NCBI GenBank assembly: GCA_028023455.1
Contig: JAQFVV010006428.1
Coordinates: 107,501 to 171,500, forward strand
Origin: Epiperipatus broadwayi
Taxonomy: Eukaryota > Onychophora > Udeonychophora > Euonychophora > Peripatidae
DNA length: 64,000 nt
Direction: 5' to 3'
Shown: positions 1-11,883 of the stretch, piece by piece
Numbering within the stretch: the first letter of the stretch is position 1
Layout: the number at the start of each line of letters is the position of its first letter
The notes under the pieces: model-generated
The model's database searches: none
Told to the model about the DNA's origin: nothing
What the model saw: the letters and a program-made list of their open reading frames with translations, nothing else
Made by a program: the position numbers and the translations under genes

Positions 1-643
1 GACCATCAAAGTGGGTGAAAAGAAGGGAAAACTTAAAACTTCAATTCATGGCCGACTTTGATCTCAAACATGGAAGAATGGAATAAATACCCATAAGTCT
101 CAGTAGTTTCATGCATTCTTTACCATCTTAATTTCCATTATGTCTCGGGATTCAAGCTTAGGGAGTATATGCATGGTATTCCACTCAGTTTAGGACAATA
201 TTAATTTTATAAGAAAATCAATATGGTTATCCTTTGAAAGAGAAAAGGGGGTTGGATTAATAAATATTGACATGATAAATCAAAGAATAAACTTGGGATG
301 ACCTAAATCAATGTACTGTTATTACTGATTTAAATAAAATTGTTAAACATATTAAAGTAAATTCAATTGACAACATATGTTCTTTTTGATCACCAATTCA
401 TCATCTTCATTCTCTTATAAAATGACTATTGTCATACCCTGAAATAGAATACCATGCATATACTCCCTGAGCTTGAATCTTAGAACATAATGGAAATTAA
501 GATGGGAAAGAATGGATGAAATTGTATAGAGGTATGCTGAGCCTCACATATGCATTTATCCCATCCTTTCATGTTTGAGATCAACGTTGGTCATGAGTTG
601 AGGATCTTAAAGAGTTTTAGGTTTTCTCTTCTCATCCATTTTG
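1..643. repeat. Foldback repeat, left end cut by the window edge
   Basis: Two arms of about 200 bp are inverted copies of each other. The left arm is 1-199 and the right arm is 428-643, with a spacer of about 230 bp. The reverse complement of 428-643 follows 1-199 closely: both carry GATCTCAAACATG, CATCTTAATTTCCATTATG and GGGAGTATATGCATGGTATT in the same order. The arms differ by scattered substitutions and small gaps, so the element is old. No coding sequence is seen in either arm or the spacer, and the outer end of the left arm may continue before base 1. A non-autonomous foldback or MITE-type element fits; an inverted duplication of some other repeat is the alternative. Confidence 0.75.
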
Positions 644-1249
644 CTAGGCCACTAGATTTTTCATCACACAACACCCGATTCTGTTCCATTACATTGGTGC
701 AGTCAAGCCACAGGCCCACAAATTTTATGATGATATTATAATCACAAGGTCAAGATATGTTTCAATTGCAAGACTACTGACCTTATAGTTATATTATACT
801 ATGATCTTACCAACTTCAGAGGCTATAAAAATTTGTCCTCTTATACACAAATATTATTATCATGATATGATGAATTGATATTAAATAATCAAAAATTACC
901 AATGTGTAAAAAATTAAACAAAATAAAATAGAATGTAGTCAGTCACTTATACAACCTAAGATCTAAAAGTATTAAAAATAGAAAGTTAAATTAAATGACA
1001 CTTAAATAAATTGTATGTAAAGTAAAACATAGTGGCAGAAAATGTATCTTAAAATACTTTAATATTCATAAAGACTGAAATTTTAAATAAAAAAATAGTG
1101 AAATAGGTGGAAAAAAAACAGCATAATACAGACTTAAATATTAAGTCAGTGACAATTAGTAGTAGGATAAAAAATACAAGTCAGAAAATATTAGTAAAGC
1201 AATAATGAAATAGAATACAACATGAAGTCCAGAAAAGTGAGGTAGAGAC
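644..1249. other. No gene seen
   Basis: AT-rich sequence with no supported reading frame, between the foldback repeat and the gypsy remnant. If the gypsy element kept a 5' LTR it should lie here or just upstream, but I could not find a matching pair of LTRs on the two sides of the coding remnant. Confidence 0.5.
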
Positions 1250-1531
1250 TTCTCTGCGAGAAGATCTAGAAGAAAAACAAAATATTCGTATGTCTGGGAG
1301 GGGGGCTATTCTAGAAAATATTCAATCCTCTAAAAATTCATTGATCCCTCGGACACAAAAGGAAGAAAAAACAAGCATGAATGATGTCTTGTTAAATCAA
1401 TTGAGGGTAATAATTCAATAGATGTTAGCAAACATAATAACTGACCTATCAAAAGTGGATAAACAAAATACTGAATTGTCCACAAAAATGGAAAAAACAA
1501 ACTGCTGATATTTATCAAACTCAAAATAAAA

Positions 1532-2209
1532 TTGAAATCAAGAGTTATCCACATTAAAACTGACCCAGCAAAGCAAAATAGTATCATAACTCATTTTCAA
1601 TCAGATATCAATATTGAATTGGTAGAAATAAAAATGGACTATAAGGAAAAGGACTGTAAATGTGAACAAAGGTTTATCGAACTAAAAAAAAAATTGAAAT
1701 TAGATAGTAAGTTTTTAGAAATGAAACAAAGCTATGATAAGTTCAAAATAAAAATGGAACCAAATCAAAGAAAGTATAAATTAAAGACAGATAATAAGCT
1801 ACAAAAGATACTGTTAGAGTTGAATCAATATAAGGAAGACTTAGAGGATAAACTGGAAAGTCAAAAAAGAAAAATCAATGCAATAAATAATGATTATAAA
1901 TGTATGGCAGTAATGCAAGGTTTAATCAAAACCCAAGAAATGCAAAACAAAAGCAGCATTCAAAAAATAATTGAGAACCGTGATACCTTACATAGCAAAG
2001 TTGAAACTATCAAACTTTCTATTAACCAAAAAATCAAAAATTTTGAACTTGAAGTGTCCAATAAATTGGAAAAGATTAAAGAAAATAAAATTCATAATTC
2101 CCAAAATTCCAAATCATCAGTAAACAAACATGAAACAACAAAGGAAAAACTAAATTTAATATTAGAAAAAAATAATAAACTCAATATGAAACAAAGTAAA
2201 TCAATTTGA
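1532..2209 (+). pseudogene. Lysine-rich coiled-coil ORF at the gag position
   Basis: The open frame covers about 225 codons; its first ATG is at about 1634. The product is rich in Lys, Glu, Asn and Ile with heptad-like spacing of hydrophobics (for example LELNQYKEDLEDKLESQKRK), so it would be a long basic coiled coil. It lies directly upstream of a gag-like segment and in line with the gypsy domains, so it is probably the N-terminal part of that element's gag. No zinc knuckle is visible. The frame is unusually long and intact compared with the rest of the element, but AAA/AAT-rich DNA stays open easily in this frame. A host coiled-coil exon is a less likely alternative. Confidence 0.45.
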
Positions 2210-2689
2210 GGTATATAGAGAAATTCGAAAACTTACTCCAATCGTCTATTAGTGATGAAACTAACTGTAATAAAAATAAGAAAAATATGAATGATTGTAT
2301 GATACACAAATCTGTGAACACTTTTAAGGAAAGTATCCTGAATGATAATAATACTCTCATAAATACCACCAACCAATTTGTGAAATTAAAGGTGTTTAAA
2401 AGCTTTACAATTGAACATCTAAAAAGTTTGAATTTGTACTTCTTAGTAAATATCAATTTGACAAAGTGAAAAATTAATAGTAGTTTACAGCCACTTGCAA
2501 GATGACACATTATCATGGTGGGAATCGATATTACAAATTCCAACCATCTTTAATGATTTTCAAGCCTTATTAATTAACAATTTCTGGGACAAGGATCACC
2601 AGAAGGCTCTATTGTATCAGATATTACAGAAAAAATATGAGCATTTCCAGAGAAATTTTGATCAAATTTTTCAAAAGATAAGTTTCTAA
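2206..2689 (+). pseudogene. gag capsid-like fragment of the gypsy remnant
   Basis: Two short frames (2206-2469 and 2495-2689) follow the coiled-coil ORF. The second reads DDTLSWWESILQIPTIFNDF and then FWDKDHQKALLYQILQKK. This resembles the Ty3/gypsy retrotransposon gag pattern in which an ALxWW motif is followed by a W/F-x-x-F segment and a short charged helix. Frame changes and stops separate the two parts. Identification rests on the WW motif and on position between the N-terminal gag region and the protease. Confidence 0.6.
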
Positions 2690-3204
2690 ATTCAAAACTT
2701 TAGATACTTATCAACTAACTCAGAGTCAACTAATCAAAATAGCCAACCATAATCTAACCTTGAAAATAGAGCAATATTTAATATATATTAATAGCCAAAT
2801 TATTGAACAAATAATAGATCACTTAAATAGTATGGATACCAACACATATTATATGATAAACAAAATTCCTGAGGAAAAAAAAGAATTTCCAGTTAACACG
2901 ATAACTCTCAAAAAAAAAATAATAATAATAACCCTTACTACTGAAAAGGAAAGTAAAAAAAAACACACTAATGAAAATAACCATAAACTAAGAAATAAAT
3001 ACAGTTAAGACATGAATCCCAAAAATATACCATGTAATACCCACCAAGAACAGTTCAAATCAGGTGGTAATAAAATTATCTCTAAACCAAACTAGAGACT
3101 TGAGAAGTACTTCCTCACCTCAAGAATAGATATACTGTAAGAGGAACAGAAATATAATTATGCATAAGGAAATCCCCAATTTCACATATTCATGGGCAGA
3201 TATA

Positions 3205-3600
3205 AAATTTAATTACACTTTACAAAGCTCCCCCATGATAGAAATTACGTTGGAGGATCTACTATTTAAAGCTCTATTAGATACTGGTAGCCAGATATCA
3301 GTGATTTCAGATTTATTTTATCAAAGATAAAAATTCAAGTATTAAAACCCTATCTCTCAAACCAATAATGATTACCATAACTAACAATAGAATGGCAAAC
3401 CAGTACACAAACAGATCTGGGACAAATCACTCATTTACCAAACATTCATCTGTCATATCCTTCTTATTTTAAATGGCCTTATCCATGAAGTCATTTTGGG
3501 GGCAGACTTCTTACATATGAATAAACGAACACTTGATTTCCAAAATAAATTAATCAATATAAGAGATGAGGTTATAAAGATTACATTACTGCCAAATCGT
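3205..3600 (+). pseudogene. Aspartic protease remnant of the gypsy element
   Basis: Near 3270-3310 the plus strand reads FKALLDTGSQISVISDLF, which carries the retropepsin active-site motif D-T-G with flanking hydrophobics. About 65 codons further on, in another frame, VILGADFLHMNK matches the C-terminal LGxDFL motif of gypsy proteases. Stops and at least one frameshift lie between the two halves. The spacing of active site and LGxDF motif is normal for the family, which supports a single decayed domain. Confidence 0.75.
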
Positions 3601-3959
3601 AATCTACCTGAAATTGATTGGCATAATATCAAACATCCCTGAAGCACTCAATAAATACAAAAAAAATCAGAATCAAATTTAGCCATAGGCAATAACACAG
3701 TGTGATAGATAATTAATTAATATAATACCATGGTCTCTGAAATACCAGAAATAATAGAAGGGTTTCATCAAAGAATTAAGTTATCTCAAAACCAATCATT
3801 TCAATCCAAATCATACCCAATCCATATGAATACCAGGATGAAATAAATAAGCAAATCAATAAAATGATAGACTGAGGGGGAGAAAGTATAATCAAATTCT
3901 GCTCACCATAGTGCAATCCTACTGTAGCAGTAAAAAAGGTGGGCCAATGACATTTTTTC

Positions 3960-4575
3960 TAGATGCCAGACAAACAAAATAATCATTCCAAACAGGAATA
4001 TACCATCACCCATACACAAATTATTCATGAAATTCAGTAATAAAGTATTTTCTATTTTTTATGTAACTTTAAGTTATTGGCAGATAGAATTACACCCAGA
4101 ATATCATCAATATATTGTGTTACAGTATGAAGGATTTACCTATCAAAGTAATAGTATGCCATTTGGATTGATTAATAATGATGTGGCTTAATAAGATGTT
4201 TAGATAAAAGTCTGTCACCTGAAATAAAGCAGATAGCAATTATCTATATAGATAATGTTATCATGGCAACATCTACCATTGAAGAACATTTTCAACATTT
4301 AAACCTTTTTTTTCAAGAATGCTCCAACAAAAAGATAAATGTCAATTTCAGTATGCAGTGAAGTAGTCTTCTTAGGTCATATTATTGGTTGAAATAGGGT
4401 AAGGCCTCATTCTGATAAAATGAAGGTGTTACAGAATTTCCTTAAGTTTAAATACAAAAAGCAAATCAGATCATTTCTGGAATTATGTAATATTTATAAC
4501 GATTTATATCCAAAACTTTATGATCACATGGAATCATTGTTGAAACTATTTAGACAAGTTGAATGAGGGAACTGG
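3960..4575 (+). pseudogene. Reverse transcriptase remnant (Ty3/gypsy)
   Basis: The frame at 4060-4190 reads YWQIELHPEYHQYIVLQ then the FxxxPFGL-type segment YQSNSMPFGLINN, both diagnostic for gypsy RT. The catalytic box at about 4235-4290 reads IIYIDNVIMATSTIEEH: the usual YxDD has become Y-I-D-N, so one catalytic aspartate is lost as well as frame continuity. The downstream segment with FLGHII and the basic thumb region follows at 4365-4560. Stops such as the one after LINN show it cannot be translated as a unit. Confidence 0.85.
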
Positions 4576-5226
4576 ACCAGAAAACAAGACAAGGCATTTG
4601 CTGAAATTAAAACAGGATGTTTAGAACATGTTATGCTAGCTCTTCCAGATTTTGATAAATCCTTCATTATTCAACATGAAGGCAGTGGGTACAGATTGGA
4701 GGTAACCTCATTTCAAATTCATGAGGATGCCCAGACAGGAGTTCTCTAATTTATTAGACATCTCTTAAAATGTCCAATAATAAATTACATGGTTACAGGG
4801 AAAGAAGCACCAGCAATAGTGTGGGCTTTCCAAAATTTTTGACAAATGCTTCTCAAATTGGAAGTGATAGTGTTCACTGATCACAAAGGCCTTGAATTCT
4901 TAAATCACAGCTACTTAACTAATAATCACCTTGTTATATGGAATTTGCTGCTACAATAATTCAATTACACAATACAATACTGTAGAGGGCCTGAAAACAT
5001 TGTAGCCAAAGTGCTAAATCGAAATCCATGTCAGCCAGAACAACAATCTCTAACAGTAGGCACTACCTTTATTTCTAACATTAATCCCCTGAATAAAGAA
5101 AATGTAAAGAATGGTTCAATAAACGTTCACAAAATTCAAACCCAAGATAAAATCTGTCTTCCATTATTAAAACTTTTAAAAAAAGATGAAATTCTGTATA
5201 AAGCCAATAATCTTAAGTATTACTAG
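4576..5226 (+). pseudogene. RNase H and linker remnant (Ty3/gypsy)
   Basis: After the RT thumb the frame reads RKQDKAFAEIKTGC, then LALPDFDKSFIIQHEGSG, the usual start of the gypsy RNase H domain. The catalytic D-A-S of the family is replaced by H-E-G-S. EVIVFTDHKGLEFLNH matches the FTDHKxLxxL motif, and YCRGPENIVAKVLNRNPC matches the YxxGxxNxxADxLSR end of RNase H. An open frame at 5011-5226 continues into the linker before integrase. Stops break it in several places. Confidence 0.8.
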
Positions 5227-5269
5227 TTAGATAAACAGGTCATAAAATACAAATCAAACAATGATAAAG

Positions 5270-5990
5270 GTGAGTGGAGGATAACAGTATGCAAATCTTG
5301 AAAAGCCTGCTCATACCATATGTACATTGTTTATACAGACACTATAGAGACCACAACTTGATTACTGGCCTAAAATGTACAAAGACATCACAAATGAAAT
5401 CCAAGGTTTTCCCATATGCCTAAGGGCCAAGCCAGTAAATAAAATTTGCATACGTTCAGTAAATTCAATAATCCCAGAAAGAACAAACAAGAACTTGCTA
5501 TAGACTTATATTGTTGATTACCTTCATTCAACAAGCAACAATACTTGCTAGTAACCTATGAACTATTCTCAAAATTTGTATCAGCTTATGCTTAACCTCA
5601 AGCTAACACTAATCATATGATCAAAGTATTAAACGTACTCCATTCTTAAAAAAATAGAAAAACCAGGAAAATCTTAACTGATCATGGTATGCATTTCCTA
5701 TTCAAATAATAAACGAAATGGGTAGAAAATTATCAAATAACACATGTGCTAACCTCTATTAGGAATCCAAAATCAAGCTCATGTGAATGCATAATGTGAG
5801 AACTTGGATATTTATTCAGGTATTATTTAGAGAATATGCCTAAACTTTAGGTTAAACATGCATAGTACATAATTAAGTTTATAAACTGAAGTGAAAATGA
5901 ATACACTGGATTCACACCCATTATATTACAATTAAGTCAACACACCCTAAGACCTCTTCAAAAAGCCCATGACAATGCTCATGGAATCAT
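5270..5990 (+). pseudogene. Integrase remnant (Ty3/gypsy)
   Basis: Fragments in line with the RNase H fit a gypsy integrase. IDLYC at about 5500 marks the first catalytic strand, with Asp kept. YLLVTYELFSKFVSAYA follows, matching the family pattern of a D/E-x-F-S-K-F segment, and then KILTDHGMHFL matches the second catalytic block. Frameshifts and stops occur every 20-40 codons. The zinc-binding N-terminal part is not clearly readable. The end of the element is lost near 6000-6060. Confidence 0.7.
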
Positions 5991-6060
5991 CCATAAATCT
6001 GGAAAACGATAGAATGAAGGCCTATTAAAAGTTGATACAAATGAGCAATCTGAAGGAATC

Positions 6061-7566
6061 CATTTTTCATAAATTCTGCAATCTGTATAAGGCACATTTA
6101 CTATCACTAAAGGTACAAGCTCAAAGACATACTGATTAGATTGTGGAAATGGAGTCTGAGGAACCTATAGTGTGAGATGACTAAAACGATATCAAGAACA
6201 AAAAGAATATATATATATATATATATAAAATATACAAACCATTATACAATTACTAAAGAACAAAAAGAATATATATATATTCAAACATTCAAAATTGACA
6301 AAATGTATAAAGAAATTTATACTTATTTCTCTTTATTAACAACTTTGTCATGGATGACGTACAACACATGCATGATAAAAACATAAGAATAAAGATGATC
6401 GAATTCAAATATAAGCAACAAGGCTATAAATATTTAAAGGAAAAAAATAATAATTAAAAACCTTTATCATTAATCCCTAAAACATATATATGAATCTTAA
6501 AACATTATGTAAATAATCAACTTATTACATGAACTTAAACTTGTGATTTAAAAGAATCCAATTAACATAAAAAAAAGAGAAGAAAAAAAGAACCTTGTTT
6601 GGGGGAATTGGAAAGATATGTTTTTTGAATGTATTTCTTAAAAAAGTGGATCCAAAAAAAGAAACAAAAAAAAATTCTGACAAATCAATATCTGCTCCAT
6701 GACAGTTTTGATCCATATCATTTCATAGTCAAAAATAACAATCAAGAACTGTCAAAAGCAAAACTATAAAATAAGTAAACCTTGAAAAATGAAGAAAAGC
6801 AAAGTAAAACAAAGAGATCTGTTTTTGACCAATTGAGAATTTCAAAGTAAAAAATCCAATAACATGTTCTAAATCTATTTGCGATTTCAAGAATATCTTG
6901 AAACATCTGATTGAGGAGTCATGTCATATCTAAACATCCAGGAAATTCAAAGACTGTGTTTAAATATTCAGATAAATATACAAGTTATGATGCTTGGCTA
7001 GTATAATTTTACTTACTGGGGAAGTGTCTGTTAACTATGGATTTATAACTATGAAAAAAGGGGAAGTAATACTCAACTTAAACTAACAGATTTCCACCTA
7101 TGCTGGATATTGCATCAAATATATTACCAAATTTTTGGAATTCCATCTCACCAATTCAAAAAATTAAATTCAAATCATCAGGAGAAATGGTCTAGAGTGT
7201 TCAAACCCAACTGAATATTGTAAAATGTGGACATTCTCAATATCCACAAGACTTTTTCCTTTTTGGACTTTCAATAATTTTATGGTGATATAAAATTATT
7301 CTCATGCATACATTTTTTAACTATTTCTTACCCTTAAAATGGGTCAGTCTATCATTTACATATTAACAAAAATATATATATATGAGGAGATTAATTATAT
7401 GACATCAACCTAAAATTATTAAAACTAAGAGAAGGAAGAAGTCCTGTGAAAATTGGCAATGTCTATATATTACAATTCCTAATTCAGATAATTAGCTTTG
7501 AATATTTTAGAATATTTTACAAAATAACCTTTGACCTTCATCTATAGTTGTAGGTATAAAATAAAA
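6061..7566. other. No gene seen; short (TA)n tracts
   Basis: AT-rich sequence with short (TA)n runs at about 6209-6228, 6270-6280 and 7370-7383. No reading frame here has a recognisable motif. The 3' LTR of the gypsy remnant should be in this stretch if it survives, but I cannot delimit one. Confidence 0.5.
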
Positions 7567-8040
7567 TGGCATGCCTGGGTTTGGAATGAAGTGATTCTTA
7601 TAGCTGTTTATATTCAGCAGAACCAATACCTTGACTGATGATACTACAGCGTTTTGGCAACAAGAGACATAATTTAGTTTTGTATATAATAATTAAAATT
7701 ATCTCTAAGATATTATTCATGTACACTTTCAACTTACCTTTATCAAAACTGCAAATAATTAGTTAAAACTATCAGATAACTAAAAATACCAAAAAGTGTA
7801 TCTTGATTTTATATCCAAAACCATTAAACTCATCAGTCTGACTGATATATATATATATATCAGTGAGAAGCCTACCCATGTTCTTATATCATATGAAGAA
7901 ACTTAAAGTGAAAATAACTGTGATAAAAGGGTGCTTGATGCTGACATTAAGAATTTGTCTTCTCATTCTATGAGGAAGCAAAAAACTATTTTCAGTTAAC
8001 AGCAAACTTCTTTATGATGTCATATATATTGTAACTGAAT
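7567..8040 (-). repeat. Copy of the RTE-associated sequence seen at 30724-31190
   Basis: Anchor words occur in the same order and at similar spacing in both places. GGCATGCCTGGGT here matches GGCAACCTGGGT. CCAATACCTTGACTGATGA matches CCACTACCTTGGTTGATGA. GACATTAAGAATTTGTCTT matches GACATTAGGAATTTGTCTT. TTCAGTTAACAGCAAACTT matches TTCAGTTAATAGCAAACTT. At 30.7 kb this sequence lies directly upstream (on the minus strand) of an RTE endonuclease region, so it is probably an RTE 5' leader and this is a detached copy. Confidence 0.6.
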
Positions 8041-8761
8041 AAAAATGTAAGCCATAAAACTATGATCCTGGTTTAATAATGCCCTGTGAATTGTGGTTTC
8101 ACTTTGTAAACTTATAGGATATACTACAACTATTATTTCAATCATTTATGAATTATTTTAGTTAGAAATGGAACATCATTGAATTTTTGTATAAGTTTGT
8201 ATTATTATAAACACTGTTTAATTTGATTGGTATATTAAAATTTTGTTGTTCAATGATTCATCATTTTCATTTGATTATATGTGAAATATATGTTAATGAT
8301 ACATCATTGTTTTGAGACTGATATTTGATTCAATTCCTTCATTTTAATATATTTTAAGTAAGATTTGTAATTATGGTATTTGAAACAATTATTTGGTTTG
8401 CTTTAAATGCTGTTTAAATTCATCATGCTATAATAAAGCTTATTAGCACGGATTGTTTTAGCGTAATTGGCAATCAGATATATTATTTAGATAAAGGATT
8501 ATTTTAAGTACAGTAATTATTTATTGTTTGATATTCATTCAGCTTAGTTTATATATATATATATATTCATTCTATTATAAATGGTACTATTATTGCCAAG
8601 GCATTATAAAATTAATATTATTTTTACTTAATTTACATTTTCTTCAGTTTTAAAGGATGTCCATTTTCAGGAATCATTTTCATTCTATTGCATAGGGTGG
8701 CCACCAACTGAGCTATATTCTATTATTTTCCATTGCACATTTTTGATTTGTTACAAGTGCC
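8041..8761. other. No gene seen; possible tRNA-like fragment
   Basis: AT-rich DNA with a (TA)n run near 8551-8566. On the minus strand at about 8690-8717 the words TAGCTCAGTTGGTGGCC look like a tRNA A box, but no B box follows at the expected distance, so at most this is a SINE scrap. Confidence 0.4.
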
Positions 8762-8769
8762 ATCTAAAT
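8762..8769. repeat. Left target-site duplication of the hAT element
   Basis: ATCTAAAT directly precedes the element's CAAGGG end and is repeated exactly at 11876-11883 after the other end. Confidence 0.92.
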
Positions 8770-11700
8770 CAAGGGTGGCCAACTTTTGTATTCATAAGAT
8801 CGACTTTTTATTTTGAAAATGTGTTGCGATCAACTTGTTGTCATAGGCGTAGTCTAAGTGGAGAAAGATGTGAAATACATACTATTTTTATATATCTACC
8901 TACGTAAAAAAATAACAATTATTTAACAGGCTAAAAAACTCATGCTCGTGGGAATTAAAGCACCATGATTAATTATTAACAATATTTATTAATTCAAATT
9001 AGCTACTGATAAATACATATTTAGAATTTATTTTATTATCTTAACATTAATGGGAAAACTGTGTTTGCATGTCTCTAACCAAGGAATCATAATTAGGTGT
9101 ATATCCTGACAAAGATAATAATTCAGTATGGGAATCAGTTAGGACAGAACGTTGTTTAGTCTTCGGTAACTTTAAGTATGAAAATGTCGATTCACACAGG
9201 TATGTAGATCCGAAACAAGAATAAATATATTCGCTACATTTGATGATAATGGGATATTTTTCTCGGTTGACGTATTTCCAAAAATCTTCTTCAAATTTTC
9301 TAGCTTGTAAGATTAAATCAGTTTGTAAAATTATAATTTCATTTTCTAAAGCCTTTTGCTCCATCTGAAATATGTCTGAAATTTTTTGGCAAATGCGTTT
9401 CACATTTAAATCTATTTTAAAATGAAAAGATATACATTCCACAATTTCTTTAATTTTTTCAAATTCTTGGAATCTTACCTTAAAATCTTCAATTACTTTT
9501 TGGATTTCTGCGACATATTTGTCGATATTATAATTAATATTTTTATGCTTTTGTAGGTGATCCGCCATATTTGGAAAATGATTCAGATTATTTTGTTGCA
9601 CAACTTCTATTAGCATAATAAATTTTGTCTTATATGCATCTACACAGCTGATCATTTCAATTACTGTTTTATTTTTACCTTGTAATTCTATATTTAAATG
9701 ACTTAACATTGAAGTAAAATCGGTTAGAAAAGCTAAGTCACTAAGCCAAGTTTCATCATTTAAATTTTCACATTTACCATCTTGCTCGTGGAGAAAATCT
9801 ATTACTTCAGGCAATAAATCACGAAATCGTTGCAGAAATTTACCTCTGCTTAACCATCTTACATTGGTATGTAATAATAATATAGGTTGGCCTTCATCGA
9901 GCTGCAGTTGGAAGAGACGTCGTTTGAGGGAACTTCCTCGAATTGAATTAAGAATTTTAAATGCTATGTCCATTACTTCTTTTGTGTTTAGTCTCTTGCT
10001 GGCTAACACTTGCTGGTGAATTATGCAGTGGTAGCTCAAAAAAGCTGGAAATTCATCTTCATTTTGAAATAAGGCTATAATCCATTTATGCGACCTATCA
10101 TTGCAGCTGCACCATCCGTTGTTATTGTAACTAATTTAAAAAGTGGTACTTTCAAATCATTGAGCAAGTTTTTAAAGGCTTTGAATATATATACACCTTT
10201 AGTTTTTTCTTTCAAAGAAATCAGACCCAACAATTCTTCTTTAGATGTAAAATCTTTAAAAACCATATGAATGAAAACAAGTAATTATGCTGTATCACTT
10301 ATATCTGTTGATTCATCACATTGAAGGGAAAAACAAGAACATCTATTAAAATCATTATATAACTGTTCTTTTACATTTCCACTCATCTTCTCAATTCGTC
10401 CGCACCACAGTGTTTTAAGATAGTTGCAGATCTTGAATTGCAGCAATAATTTCACTCTTGTTATGAAAATTGCTATAAAGTGAATCTGACATTTCCAAAA
10501 AAGTTTCCTTTACAAATTCACCCTCGGAAAATAAATGGTTTACATTTTTTTTGCTAAAAGATAACTTACTTTGAATGATGCAGTAGAAACTGCTTGTGAC
10601 TTCAACATTGGCTTTTTAAAAACTTTTTGTTGATTTTTTAATTGAGTTTTAAGATCCCTAACTTTACATTTTCTCAATTCGGTACTTTGTGGATAATCTG
10701 TTTGATACTTGTTATGTAAAGCTAAAAAATGTCTCTCCAGATTACCCTTTCTAGCAATGGCTATCGAGGTGAAGCATATTAAGCAACAACATTTATCATT
10801 CACCATTGCAAAAAAGTAGTCGAGTTCCCATTCTTCATTGAAATGATAAGTTTTCGATTTTTTTGGTTTACTACTCATGTTCATGGGTATACTAATTGAT
10901 AAATTGTGCTGGTCCAGTGATTTTGCCTTTGTCTTACATTTATTTCATTTTATTTTTAAATTTCAGCTCTTGGTTACCAGGTGTGAGTCAGAATGATTTC
11001 CAAGAAATAAATCTTTTTTTAAAAAAGAGATTTCAGTTCTGTAAACTGTAAACATTCTCTTATATGTGTAACACTATCACACTGAATTTAGGATTTTATA
11101 TGCAAATGCAAGCAAATTTATAAACTAAATTTATAATAACTTAAAATAGATAATTTAGAAAAGTTGTTTAAATTCACAAAATCTATCACATTACAGTTTC
11201 CTTGCATATATACATAGGTGTGCTTCTACACACACAATAATGTCTACACAACTTACTTTAATTTATTATTATTTTAAATTAGAACTGCCTATTATAGTTA
11301 TATGCATACTGATATTATTAGCTAATTAATGTGCAATATGAATGTAAGCACATACAATATACGCACATACTCGTTAACAGAACTTTTATACAATATTTTA
11401 GTATTAATTTAAAATATACATGGACTTGGATGAATTTGAATTAGAGAAAATTATACTACTATGAAACATAGTAGTCTGAAACTGGAAGATAGATATATCA
11501 TACTGTTTCAATACTAAAGAAAAGAAGCTATCGTATAACACTACCAAATATTCAAGCTAAATAGCTGTGTTTTTTTGAGTCAATAACTGCATGCATACTG
11601 TTGCATTTGCGCGTTATGTTCACGCGTTTGCATTCGGTTACAAAAACACATTAAGTCAAGATCAAAAATATTATTTTCAATAATGGTACGACTTATTGGA

Positions 11701-11875
11701 CTTTACCTATCTAGAATTTAAAAAAAATTTAAAACAAAAACAAAAATAACAAAAAAAGTTAAAAATCTTGACTTGTTTCGCTCATAATTGGTCGGTTCTT
11801 GCCAGACAGTTCTTGGCAGATTGGCCTACTGATCGACCAAAATTGGCTTCGCGATCGACTTTTTGGACACCGCTG
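8770..11875 (-). mobile_element. Complete hAT DNA transposon
   Basis: The element is bounded by a perfect 8-bp direct repeat, ATCTAAAT, at 8762-8769 and 11876-11883, the hAT target-duplication size. The left end begins CAAGGGTGGCCAACTTTT. The right end, read inward on the minus strand, begins CAGCGGTGTCCAAAAAGTCG. These are imperfect terminal inverted repeats with the CA-G-GGTG-CC pattern usual for this group. A transposase remnant on the minus strand fills the middle. The 3.1-kb length is normal for an autonomous hAT. Both ends and the duplication are kept, while the gene carries only a few breaks, so this is one of the youngest insertions in the window. Confidence 0.93.
9047..10884 (-). pseudogene. 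hAT transposase, ZBED5/GTF2IRD2-like, lightly broken
   Basis: The gene reads from 10884 down to 9047 in three open blocks. Block 1 (10884-10540, 114 aa) has a BED-like zinc finger, with the Cys pair in CCLIC and the His pair in HFLALH. A length change in an A-run near 10548 shifts the frame. The next stretch contains LQCDESTD, with the first catalytic Asp, followed by a stop codon near 10287. Block 2 (10266-10075) ends with TTDGAAAM, carrying the second Asp. A second frameshift near 10080 leads to block 3 (10039-9047, 330 aa), with YHCIIHQQ (the hAT C-x-x-H motif), NVRWLSRG, and the C-terminal dimerisation segment CESTFSYLK. Only two shifts and one stop are evident. The function in life was cut-and-paste transposition of this element. 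Confidence 0.9.
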
Positions 11876-11883
11876 ATCTAAAT
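11876..11883. repeat. Right target-site duplication of the hAT element
   Basis: ATCTAAAT directly follows the element's CCGCTG end and repeats 8762-8769 exactly. Confidence 0.92.

Larger units (their letters stand above)
1250..6060 (+). mobile_element. Decayed Ty3/gypsy LTR retrotransposon
   Basis: Reading the plus strand with frameshifts allowed gives the Ty3/gypsy order: a coiled-coil and gag-like region (1532-2689), aspartic protease (about 3210-3580), reverse transcriptase (about 3960-4560), RNase H (4570-5060) and integrase (5270-5990). Each domain is broken by stops and frameshifts, so the copy is dead. The gag-protease-RT-RH-IN order separates it from Ty1/copia, where integrase precedes RT. 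LTRs were not identified. Decay is heavier than in the hAT element at 8770-11875, which suggests an older insertion. Confidence 0.85.

Noticed and set aside
8690-8717. tRNA-like A box on the minus strand
   Set aside because: No B box or tRNA fold follows; too short to call a SINE.
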